Source: Pseudomonadota bacterium
GTDB lineage: Bacteria > Pseudomonadota > Alphaproteobacteria > Rhizobiales > Xanthobacteraceae
DNA length: 5,057 nt
NCBI GenBank assembly: GCA_023431725.1
Contig: JAEYVN010000296.1
Location: 1 to 5,057 of the forward strand
Direction of reading: 5' to 3'
Shown: positions 1 to 5,057 of the stretch, one piece after another
Numbering within the stretch: position 1 is the stretch's first letter
How the letters are laid out: each line of letters begins with the position of its first letter
Notes under the pieces: generated by a model
The model's input: the letters and a program-made list of their open reading frames with translations, nothing else
Database searches by the model: none
Told to the model about the DNA's origin: nothing
Position numbers and translations under genes: made by a program

Positions 1-116
1 CGCTTGAACACTTCCGCGCAGACCACAAGCATCAGAACAATCATCAACCACGAAGCAGCTTTACCAACCCAGGTACTGATACCGTCGATGGCGAAGAGAA
101 AGCGTTGAACAGTCAT
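1..116 (-). CDS. dctQ: TRAP transporter small permease, DctQ-type (5' part only)
   Basis: Partial gene that leaves the window at its left edge; 38 complete codons are visible. Translating the minus strand from the ATG at 114-116 gives a start MTVQRFLFAIDGIS, then WVGKAASWLMIVLMLVVC as a first transmembrane helix, then AEVFK and an incomplete CGN codon (Arg whatever the third base). This pattern, an amphipathic 'ID-x-IS-x-WVGK' lead followed by a helix and an E-V-x-x-R end, is typical of the small four-helix membrane subunit of TRAP transporters. That subunit pairs with the large DctM permease to take up organic acids using a sodium or proton gradient. An in-frame TAA lies one codon upstream of the ATG, so this is the first possible ATG; the Shine-Dalgarno is weak. 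It follows dctP by 93 nt on the same strand, which supports the call; dctM is expected beyond the edge. The fragment is too short for a subfamily. Confidence 0.75.
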   Translation of the reverse strand, partial: MTVQRFLFAIDGISTWVGKAASWLMIVLMLVVCAEVFK

Positions 117-157
117 TCGTTACAGCCAGTCGCGCAGAGTGCCCCCGATAACGCAAA

Positions 158-189
158 GCACCATCCGGTCGCGACGTACCGAATGGTGC
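158..189 (-). promoter_or_regulatory. Stem-loop in the dctP-dctQ intergenic region
   Basis: Read on the minus strand, GCACCATTCGG pairs with CCGGATGGTGC around a 10-nt loop (TACGTCGCGA). This gives an 11-bp stem with one G-U pair, starting 21 nt after the dctP stop codon. Only three T follow the stem before GCG, so it is not a standard intrinsic terminator. Position and shape suggest an mRNA 3'-end stabiliser or partial terminator that lets the binding protein be made in excess over the membrane subunits; this role is inferred. Confidence 0.6.
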
Positions 190-209
190 CCTGTCACTTT
201 TTGGGATTC

Positions 210-1346
210 CTAGATCTTCTTGGCTGCGCCGTTGGCACCGAAGTAATGGTCGTATGCCATGCGGCGGCTGACCACCGTGTCCTGCTCCCACTTGGTCGCG
301 CGCTCGGCGAATTTGAGCTGCGACAGCAGGATTTCCTTGAACATCGGATTCTCCGCAGACTTCTTCTTGACGACCTCGTCATAGACCTCGAGCTGCGCTT
401 TCAGAATCGCGTCCGGCGTCTTGTAGAAGCGGACGTTGTCCTTCTGCTGCAGCGTCTGATAATCCTGCGAGTAACGGTCGATCGCCTTCAGGGACATGTC
501 CTGACTGGCGGCTTCCGCTGCATTCGCGATGATCGACTTCATCCGGTCCGGCAGCCCGTTGTACTTGTCCTTGTTGAACAGGATTTCGAACTGCTCGGCG
601 TTCTGATGATAGCTCTGCAACATGCAGACCTTGGACACGTCGGCAAAGCCGAGCGCGCGATCCGACGAGGCATTGTTGAATTCTGCCGCATCGAGCAGAC
701 CGCGATCCATGGCGGAGACGATTTCGCCGCCAGGCAACGCGTTGACGGCGAGCCCCATTCCCGTGAACACGTCAATGGAGATACCGACGGTGCGGAATTT
801 GAGGCCCTTCATATCCTCGGCCTTGGCGATCGGCTTCTTGAACCAGCCGAGCGGCTGGGTCGGCATCGGACCATAGGGGAACGACACCACATTGCCGCCA
901 ACCGATGCGTAAAGCTTCTCCAGGAGTTCCTTGCCGCCGCCGTATTTGTGCCAGGCCAGCAACATTTCGGCGTCCATCGCAAAGCCCGGACCCGAGCCCC
1001 ACAGCGCCAGCGCGGTCTGCTTGCCGTAATGGTAAACCATCACGCCATGGCCACCGTCCAGAACGCCCTTTGACACCGCATCGAGCAGCTGGAAGGCTGG
1101 AACCACGGCACCCGCCGGCAGCACCTCGATCTTGAGGTCGCCACCGGTCATGTCATTGACCTTCTTGGCGTAATCGAGTGCAAATTCGTGGAAAATGTCT
1201 TTCGAGGGCCATGTGCTTTGCCAGCGCATGCTGATCGGGCCCTGCGCTTTGGCGACACGCGGCGCAGCTACGGCCGCTGACGCCGTGGCGCCCATCGCCA
1301 ATACGAATTTACGGCGCGACGTCACTTTCTCCGATTTTTTGGTCAT
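210..1346 (-). CDS. dctP: TRAP transporter solute-binding protein, DctP/TakP-like, Tat-exported
   Basis: A 378-residue periplasmic solute receptor of a tripartite (TRAP) uptake system; it captures an organic acid and hands it to DctQM. The N-terminus carries a Tat-type signal: SRRKFVL at residues 10-16, an Ala-rich segment to about 33, and a likely cleavage site after Ala-Lys-Ala (34). The mature part follows the TakP/FcbT1-like branch: GGDLKIEVLPAG near 68-79, AWHKYGGG at 131-138, PTQPLGWF at 162-169, GLKFRTVG at 181-188, ALPGGEIVSAMDRG at 203-216, and DAAEF at 219-223. Arg185 matches the family arginine that binds the substrate carboxylate; Gln164, Glu222 and possibly Glu254 match the metal/ligand positions of TakP. 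TakP's Trp after the Glu is Phe223 here. Length is usual for the family. The start is fixed by a strong GGGAGGA ribosome site 4 nt upstream. It is first in an operon with dctQ. Substrate is not decidable; a 2-oxo or hydroxy carboxylate is the family-based guess. Confidence 0.95.
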   Translation of the reverse strand: MTKKSEKVTSRRKFVLAMGATASAAVAAPRVAKAQGPISMRWQSTWPSKDIFHEFALDYAKKVNDMTGGDLKIEVLPAGAVVPAFQLLDAVSKGVLDGGHGVMVYHYGKQTALALWGSGPGFAMDAEMLLAWHKYGGGKELLEKLYASVGGNVVSFPYGPMPTQPLGWFKKPIAKAEDMKGLKFRTVGISIDVFTGMGLAVNALPGGEIVSAMDRGLLDAAEFNNASSDRALGFADVSKVCMLQSYHQNAEQFEILFNKDKYNGLPDRMKSIIANAAEAASQDMSLKAIDRYSQDYQTLQQKDNVRFYKTPDAILKAQLEVYDEVVKKKSAENPMFKEILLSQLKFAERATKWEQDTVVSRRMAYDHYFGANGAAKKI

Positions 1347-1350
1347 GAGA

Positions 1351-1357
1351 TCCTCCC
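1351..1357 (-). promoter_or_regulatory. Ribosome binding site of dctP
   Basis: The minus strand reads GGGAGGA-TCTC-ATG, a near-perfect Shine-Dalgarno at good spacing. It decides the dctP start and suggests high translation, as expected for an abundant binding protein. Confidence 0.85.
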
Positions 1358-1398
1358 TAACGACCTTTTATATTCCGGACTTTTTGGCCGGCTTTTTC

Positions 1399-1404
1399 AT
1401 TATA
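1399..1404 (-). promoter_or_regulatory. Candidate -10 box of the dctP promoter
   Basis: The minus strand reads TTTATAATG here, a perfect TATAAT hexamer in an AT-rich patch inside GC-rich sequence. No TTGACA-like -35 sits 16-18 nt upstream; that space is occupied by the inverted repeat at 1409-1433. A start near 1392 would give a leader of about 45 nt. A second possible box, TATAAA at 1367-1372, lies closer to the gene. The call rests on the hexamer and position only. Confidence 0.45.
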
Positions 1405-1408
1405 AACC

Positions 1409-1433
1409 GTCGGAACCTGTGCGATATTCCGAC
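1409..1433. promoter_or_regulatory. Inverted repeat, probable operator for the TRAP operon
   Basis: Perfect 7-bp arms GTCGGAA (1409-1415) and TTCCGAC (1427-1433) flank an 11-nt spacer. The repeat lies immediately upstream of the TATAAT box of the dctP promoter, overlapping the expected -35 region, which fits repressor binding or an activator site. A third related half-site, TATTCCGGAC at 1371-1380, resembles TATTCCGAC at 1425-1433 and lies inside the predicted leader. The cognate regulator is not in the window; TRAP operons are often controlled by nearby GntR-, IclR- or LacI-type regulators or by two-component systems. Confidence 0.45.
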
Positions 1434-1477
1434 AGCTTCGTCATAGTTTGGACGGGATGTTTCCTTTGCACAAGACC

Positions 1478-1511
1478 ACCTTCGTCGATGTCGCCACTTT
1501 GCGTCGAAGGT
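1478..1511. repeat. Inverted repeat in the leader of the ABC transporter gene
   Basis: ACCTTCG (1478-1484) and CGAAGGT (1505-1511) are perfect 7-bp arms around a 20-nt spacer, within the 190-nt non-coding stretch between the dctP promoter region and the ABC gene start. It could be a regulator site or a leader hairpin. No convincing -35/-10 pair for the plus-strand gene was found near it, so the role is open and a chance repeat is possible. Confidence 0.25.
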
Positions 1512-1623
1512 CGTGTGCATAGCGACATGCGTTCCGCCGCCTGGGCCGCGGCGGGCCAGCCATTGTCGACAAACGTTCGCGCCCTATCTCATCTTGCATT
1601 GCACCAAAAAGAACAGGCCATTC

Positions 1624-3369
1624 GTGAGCAACTTGTCCCGCCTTATTGGCGATATCTGGCGATTGTCGATTCCCTATTTCCGCTCCGAGGACCGGAGGCC
1701 GGGGCTGCTGCTTCTGGGTGCTGTGATCGCGATCGAATTATCGATCGTCGCGATCAACGTCCTGATCAATCAATGGAATGCGCGCTTCTTCAACGCGCTG
1801 CAGGATCGCGACTGGAACTCGTTTGTCAGCGAGATCTGGATCTTTTGTGCGCTGGCAGCAATTTTTGTCGTGCTCGCCGTTTACCAGCTCTACCTCAACC
1901 AGTGGCTCCAGATCCGCTGGCGCACCTGGATGACGAAAAATTATCTGGACCGCTGGCTGGCGCAATCGGCCCATTACCGCATGCAGCTTCTCGGCGATGC
2001 GGCTGACAACCCGGACCAGCGCATCGCCGAAGACATCAACCAGTTCATCGAGCGTACGCTGCTCATTACAGTGCGGCTGCTCGGTGCGATCGTGACGCTG
2101 GTCTCGTTCCTGGCAATCCTGTGGTCGCTGTCGGAAGCCGCACCACTGACGCTGTTCGGTGCGCCGGTCCATATTCCCGGCTATCTCGTGTGGGCCGCGC
2201 TGATCTATTCGGTACTCGGCACGGTGATCACGCATTGGGTCGGCTGGCCGCTCGCCGCGCTGCATTTCCAGCAACAGCGATACGAAGCGGACTTTCGCTT
2301 CAATCTTGTCCGCGTGCGAGAAAATTCCGAACAGATAGCGTTGCTGCGTGGTGAGAGCGCCGAGAACAGCCGGCTCGGCGATCGCTTCAGCCATGTCATC
2401 AGCAACTTCATGAAACTGATGTCGCGACAGAAGAAGATCATCTTCGTTCAGCAAAGCCATTCGCAGGCGGCCGTGATCTTCCCTTACATCGTGGTCAGCC
2501 CAGCCTATTTTTCCAGCAGCATGCAACTCGGCACGCTGACCCAGACCGCCAGCGCCTTTGGCAGCGTGCAGGAATCGCTGTCGTTCTTTGTGACGGTCTA
2601 TCGCACGGTTGCGGAATGGGCCGCGATCATCGAACGCCTCAGCGGCTTCAACCGCTCGCTCGACAATGCGACCGACATGCATGCGGCTTCGAACATCTCG
2701 GTCACACCGCACCGTTCCGAAAAGTCGGTTCGCATCGACGAACTTTCAGTCGCGCGGCCGGACGGCAAGGATCTGCTCGCGCAGGCCCAGGCGCATTTTC
2801 ATCCGGGCGAGCGTGTCCTGCTCACCGGCCCTTCAGGCGCCGGCAAGTCGACGCTGTTCCGCGCCATCGCCGGGCTTTGGCCTTTCGGCAAGGGCCGCGT
2901 CTCGATCCCGGCCGATGCGCGCGTCATGGTGCTGCCGCAGCGGCCCTATTTCCCGGTGACGTCGCTCGCACTCGCCCTGTCCTATCCGGCCGATGCCGGC
3001 ACATTCGACGATGCCGCGCTCGCTGAAGCCCTGCATGCGGTCGGCATGGAGAGCCTCATCGACAAGCTGCACGAGGAGGCGCACTGGAATCGCATCCTCT
3101 CGCTCGGCGAACAGCAGCGGCTCGGCGTGGCACGTGCGTTGTTGCAGCGACCGGACTACCTGTTCCTGGATGAAGCCACCGCGTCGCTCGACGAGCCGTC
3201 GGAAGCCAGGCTGTATGCGCTGCTGCATGAGCGGCTGAAAGGCACGACGATCGTGTCGATCGGCCATCGTTCAACACTGACGGAATTGCACGGACGTCAC
3301 ATTACGCTGGAACGTGACGGCAACGCCCATCGATTGGCCGAAAAGACGCCGAAGGCCGCGGCCGAATAA
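1624..3369 (+). CDS. ABC transporter, fused membrane and ATPase domains (YddA / SbmA-BacA type)
   Basis: A 581-residue half-transporter, expected to act as a homodimer in the inner membrane. The N-terminal half has hydrophobic segments near residues 27-49, 70-90, 147-169, 186-208 and 282-298, and the family motif NPDQRIAEDINQF at 129-141. The C-terminal ATPase has Walker A GPSGAGKST (402-410), Q-loop PQRPYF (438-443), signature LSLGEQQ (492-498), Walker B YLFLDE (512-517) and the switch histidine in IGHRS (His548). LSLGEQQ instead of LSGGQ is normal for this family, so the ATPase looks intact. Relatives include E. coli YddA and rhizobial BacA-like ABC proteins such as BclA, which take up peptides; the substrate here is unknown. 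An ATG at 1513 would extend the frame by 37 residues, but that stretch does not look like this family. GTG 1624, with CAGG six nt before it, gives the expected VSNLSRLIGDIWRLSIPYF start. It is divergent from dctP and abuts the convergent HPP gene. Confidence 0.93.
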   Translation: MSNLSRLIGDIWRLSIPYFRSEDRRPGLLLLGAVIAIELSIVAINVLINQWNARFFNALQDRDWNSFVSEIWIFCALAAIFVVLAVYQLYLNQWLQIRWRTWMTKNYLDRWLAQSAHYRMQLLGDAADNPDQRIAEDINQFIERTLLITVRLLGAIVTLVSFLAILWSLSEAAPLTLFGAPVHIPGYLVWAALIYSVLGTVITHWVGWPLAALHFQQQRYEADFRFNLVRVRENSEQIALLRGESAENSRLGDRFSHVISNFMKLMSRQKKIIFVQQSHSQAAVIFPYIVVSPAYFSSSMQLGTLTQTASAFGSVQESLSFFVTVYRTVAEWAAIIERLSGFNRSLDNATDMHAASNISVTPHRSEKSVRIDELSVARPDGKDLLAQAQAHFHPGERVLLTGPSGAGKSTLFRAIAGLWPFGKGRVSIPADARVMVLPQRPYFPVTSLALALSYPADAGTFDDAALAEALHAVGMESLIDKLHEEAHWNRILSLGEQQRLGVARALLQRPDYLFLDEATASLDEPSEARLYALLHERLKGTTIVSIGHRSTLTELHGRHITLERDGNAHRLAEKTPKAAAE

Positions 3370-3840
3370 TCACCACCATCGATCCGGCCATCGCTGCCGG
3401 CGCACATAATTGGTCCAGACCCAGCTGTAGGCCAGCAGGATCAGCGCGCCGGCCGCCACGGGGATGACGACGAAGCCCCAGGACATGCCGTTCATGACGA
3501 TGATGATCGGGCTGATGCCGGCCGGCGGGTGAAAGCAATCCGTGGCCAGCATCACCAGCATCGCCGCGCCGACCGCCACAGCGGCAACCCAGGGCAACGG
3601 GCCAGCCAGCTTCAGCGCCGCCACGCCGACCAGCGCCGACAGGACATGACCACCGACCAGCGCACGCGGCCGCGCCGGCGCTGCCTCCGGCGAACCGGTC
3701 ATCAGTACGATCGAGGTCGCGAACGGGATCGAGGCGAGCGGAAACTCGGTTTCCAGCGACAACAGATACATGAGGCCGATGGCGAGGCCCCCGCCGGCAG
3801 CGCCGGCAACCATGGACAGTGATTTGCGATCGATCTGCAT
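3370..3840 (-). CDS. HPP-family integral membrane protein
   Basis: A 156-residue inner-membrane protein with about four hydrophobic helices (roughly residues 8-28, 62-80, 83-100 and 118-141). Family marks are TGSPEAAPARPRALVGGH at 48-65 and the naming motif DCFHPPAGISP at 101-111, with His-Pro-Pro at 104-106. It ends in a basic, Trp-rich tail (RRQRWPDRWW). Most bacterial HPP proteins have no assigned role; a plant chloroplast member has been reported to transport nitrite, so small-anion transport is a reasonable but unproven guess. The length fits a single HPP domain without the CBS domains that some homologues carry. The ATG at 3838-3840 is the first in-frame ATG after a stop and has no clear Shine-Dalgarno; Met10 is an alternative start. 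It appears to be monocistronic: a terminator separates it from the upstream porin gene, and a sigma-54-type promoter lies 34 nt before the ATG. Its stop codon directly touches that of the ABC gene. Confidence 0.88.
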   Translation of the reverse strand: MQIDRKSLSMVAGAAGGGLAIGLMYLLSLETEFPLASIPFATSIVLMTGSPEAAPARPRALVGGHVLSALVGVAALKLAGPLPWVAAVAVGAAMLVMLATDCFHPPAGISPIIIVMNGMSWGFVVIPVAAGALILLAYSWVWTNYVRRQRWPDRWW

Positions 3841-3873
3841 GCGGTGAGCAGCGTTCTGGTCCGTCTTTGAGAG

Positions 3874-3889
3874 TGCAACGCCAATGCCA
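3874..3889 (-). promoter_or_regulatory. Candidate sigma-54 (RpoN) -24/-12 promoter for the HPP gene
   Basis: The minus strand reads TGGCATTGGCGTTGCA. Against the RpoN consensus TGGCAC-N5-TTGCW it matches TGGCA and TTGCA in full, with exact spacing between the GG and GC dinucleotides. Transcription would start near 3863 and give a leader of about 23 nt before the HPP start codon. No better sigma-70-like promoter was seen in the 66 nt between the porin terminator and the gene. RpoN dependence would imply an activator site further upstream. Confidence 0.6.
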
Positions 3890-3906
3890 GATCGCCCTCA
3901 GTCGGC

Positions 3907-3939
3907 AAAGAAAAAAGCGGCGGCCTTTCGGCCGCCGCT
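3907..3939 (-). terminator. Rho-independent terminator of the porin gene
   Basis: On the minus strand AGCGGCGGCC and GGCCGCCGCT form a perfect 10-bp GC-rich stem closed by a GAAA tetraloop, followed by TTTTTTCTTT. It begins 27 nt after the porin stop codon. It ends the porin transcript before the HPP gene, so that gene needs its own promoter. Confidence 0.95.
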
Positions 3940-3965
3940 CAGGCAACTTGGAGATCAGATTTCGA

Positions 3966-4907
3966 TTATTTCAGAGCACCCAGCGTGGTGTCGAACGACA
4001 GCTTGGCGATGTAGGCTTCCGAGCACCAGTTGGAAGTGCCGGAGCCGCTGTTCACGCCACGGACATCGCCAGTGAGTGTGAAGCACTCGGTCGGCGATGC
4101 ATCGGTGTCATAGTAGCGCAGATCAAGCGTGACGGCCTTGTAGGTGAAGCCGATGCCGGCGTTCCAGGTCGCATAATCCGGAAGGGTCAACGGCGCACCG
4201 AAGAAGTCGCCGGTGCCGAACCAGTATTTGCCGATTTCGCCTGACACGTACCAGCCGGCACCATTCGGCAGCGCAGTGCCGGTGAACTTGGCATTCACGG
4301 CAGCGTAGGTGCCGCTCGCGTTCAGGCCCAGCCAGTCGTCGGTGTAATACACACCGCCGCCGATGGCGAAGTTGTCGTTAAACGTGTAGGTCGCCTTGGC
4401 ATAGAATTCCAGGAAGTCCGTGTTGCTGACGGTATACGGAGGGAGACCCAGGTTCGCGTTGCTCGTGACCAGGTTCGTGCCACCCGGGCCCGCGCCGATT
4501 CCGCCGAATTGCTGCTGCTCTTTCGGGTAGTAGTAATACATCAGGCCGAGATCGAGCTGGAAAGCGCCGAAGGTCGAGCGCAGACCGCCGTAGAAATCGA
4601 TTTCGGCGCTGGGATCGGTCACGAGCTTCACAGTCGCGCCGGCGATACCGGCGTACCATTGAAACTGTGCATTCGGATTGTAGCGGCCTTCGATGTAAGC
4701 AAAGCCGGCCGCGCCGCGATCCGTCTGAGAAATACCGCGGAAGTTATAGTCGGTCGCAACGGCACCACCGATCGCAACATCCCAAGGATTGTACGACACC
4801 GGCGGCGGCGGCGCTGCCTTGTAGACCGCCTTCAGATCGGCGGCGAGCGCTGGCGCGCTGGTCAAAACGGCGGCTGCAAGAACCGCCGGTACTGCGAATT
4901 TCTTCAT
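3966..4907 (-). CDS. TorF-like putative outer-membrane porin
   Basis: A 313-residue predicted outer-membrane beta-barrel protein. A Sec signal peptide (MKKFAVPAVLAAAVLTSAP at 1-19) ends in Ala-Leu-Ala, with cleavage after residue 22 or 23. A Pro-rich linker (33-36) follows, then alternating amphipathic strands rich in Tyr and Gly. Marks of the TorF / conserved proteobacterial porin-like family are SDY-like TDYNFRGISQ at 52-61, AEIDFYGG at 101-108 and GLMYYYYP at 121-128. Cys275 and Cys295 flank a Ser/Gly-rich loop and probably form a disulfide. The chain ends KLSFDTTLGALK, so the last strand is followed by a short tail and the C-terminal residue is not the classic Phe. The solute is unknown. 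The open frame continues 47 codons further upstream, but the signal peptide and an AAGGGG ribosome site six nt before the ATG at 4905-4907 fix the start. It is monocistronic, ending at the terminator at 3907-3939. Confidence 0.9.
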   Translation of the reverse strand: MKKFAVPAVLAAAVLTSAPALAADLKAVYKAAPPPPVSYNPWDVAIGGAVATDYNFRGISQTDRGAAGFAYIEGRYNPNAQFQWYAGIAGATVKLVTDPSAEIDFYGGLRSTFGAFQLDLGLMYYYYPKEQQQFGGIGAGPGGTNLVTSNANLGLPPYTVSNTDFLEFYAKATYTFNDNFAIGGGVYYTDDWLGLNASGTYAAVNAKFTGTALPNGAGWYVSGEIGKYWFGTGDFFGAPLTLPDYATWNAGIGFTYKAVTLDLRYYDTDASPTECFTLTGDVRGVNSGSGTSNWCSEAYIAKLSFDTTLGALK

Positions 4908-4913
4908 GGCTAG

Positions 4914-4919
4914 CCCCTT
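4914..4919 (-). promoter_or_regulatory. Ribosome binding site of the porin gene
   Basis: The minus strand reads AAGGGG-CTAGCC-ATG. The good purine tract at 6-nt spacing selects the start at 4907 over the longer open frame. Confidence 0.75.
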
Positions 4920-4945
4920 CAAGTTCAACTCCCTTGGTCCTCTGA

Positions 4946-4966
4946 GTTCGGCGACCGTTCGCGACC
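4946..4966. repeat. Tandem GTTCG(G)CGACC repeat upstream of the porin gene
   Basis: GTTCGGCGACC (4946-4956) is followed directly by GTTCGCGACC (4957-4966), the same unit less one G. It lies about 40-60 nt upstream of the porin start, within its untranslated leader or promoter. The rest of 4908-5057 shows no clear promoter hexamers; a spaced pair TTGCATT (5011-5017) and AATGCAA (5047-5053) is also present. Regulatory function is only a possibility. Confidence 0.3.
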
Positions 4967-5057
4967 GGACACGCCGCACTCCGAGCACCACCCCCTGCGT
5001 CGAATTGCAGTTGCATTCATTCCGGCATTGCGGGATCAAAATCGCCAATGCAAATAT

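Noticed and set aside
105..1073. Long plus-strand open frame (322 codons) opposite dctP
   Set aside because: It mirrors dctP in a GC-rich gene, its translation is rich in Arg, His and Leu without recognisable domains, and dctP itself is clearly coding.
1448..1476. TTGGAC at 1448-1453 as a -35 box for the ABC gene
   Set aside because: No acceptable -10 hexamer is found 16-18 nt downstream.
1738..2712. Long minus-strand open frame (324 codons) opposite the ABC gene
   Set aside because: Antisense shadow: Arg/His/Asp-rich, low-complexity translation with no family motif, fully inside a convincing ABC transporter gene.
3354..3363. GGCCGCGGCC palindrome as a terminator for the ABC gene
   Set aside because: There is no loop and no T tract after it; it is a GC-rich palindrome in coding sequence.
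3302..3946. Minus-strand open frame (214 codons) covering the HPP gene in another frame
   Set aside because: It crosses the porin terminator and the HPP gene and has a Gly/Arg-rich translation; the HPP frame has the true family motifs and membrane helices.
3819..4244. Plus-strand open frame opposite the porin 3' end
   Set aside because: Runs through the terminator hairpin and antisense to the porin; no recognisable domain and no ribosome site.
4908..5048. 47-codon upstream extension of the porin frame
   Set aside because: It would place the obvious signal peptide internally, and a good ribosome site directly precedes the Met-Lys-Lys start.

Overview
The window looks like an ordinary chromosomal stretch of a GC-rich alphaproteobacterium, most likely from the Bradyrhizobium/Rhodopseudomonas/Afipia group. 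That assignment rests on protein character only (a TorF-type porin with an Ala-Asp-Leu-Lys mature N-terminus, a BacA/YddA-type exporter-fold ABC protein, a Tat-exported TRAP binding protein) and on the strong GC bias at third codon positions. No mobile element, CRISPR array, tRNA or rRNA was seen.

Layout from left to right. Positions 1-1346 (minus strand) hold the start of a TRAP transporter operon: dctP (periplasmic solute-binding protein) followed by the first 38 codons of dctQ (small membrane subunit), which runs off the left edge. A strong stem-loop lies in the 93-nt gap between them. Positions 1347-1623 form a divergent intergenic region. It holds the likely dctP promoter, with a TATAAT box and a perfect GTCGGAA-N11-TTCCGAC inverted repeat, and the leader of the plus-strand gene. 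Positions 1624-3369 (plus) encode a fused membrane/ATPase ABC transporter of the YddA/SbmA-BacA type, probably starting at GTG. Its stop codon directly abuts the stop codon of a convergent minus-strand gene (3370-3840) for a four-helix HPP-family membrane protein. A good sigma-54 (-24/-12) promoter match lies just upstream of the HPP gene. Positions 3966-4907 (minus) encode a TorF-like outer-membrane beta-barrel protein ending at a textbook rho-independent terminator (3907-3939). The region from 4908 to the right edge is its leader.

All five genes act in the cell envelope, four in transport across the inner membrane or periplasm and one in the outer membrane. However, they sit in four separate transcription units and nothing shows that they form one system. 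The most useful leads are the sigma-54 promoter of the HPP gene (possible nitrogen control of a possible nitrite/anion transporter), the operator-like repeat at dctP, and the dctP-dctQ hairpin. I found no convincing previously undescribed system.
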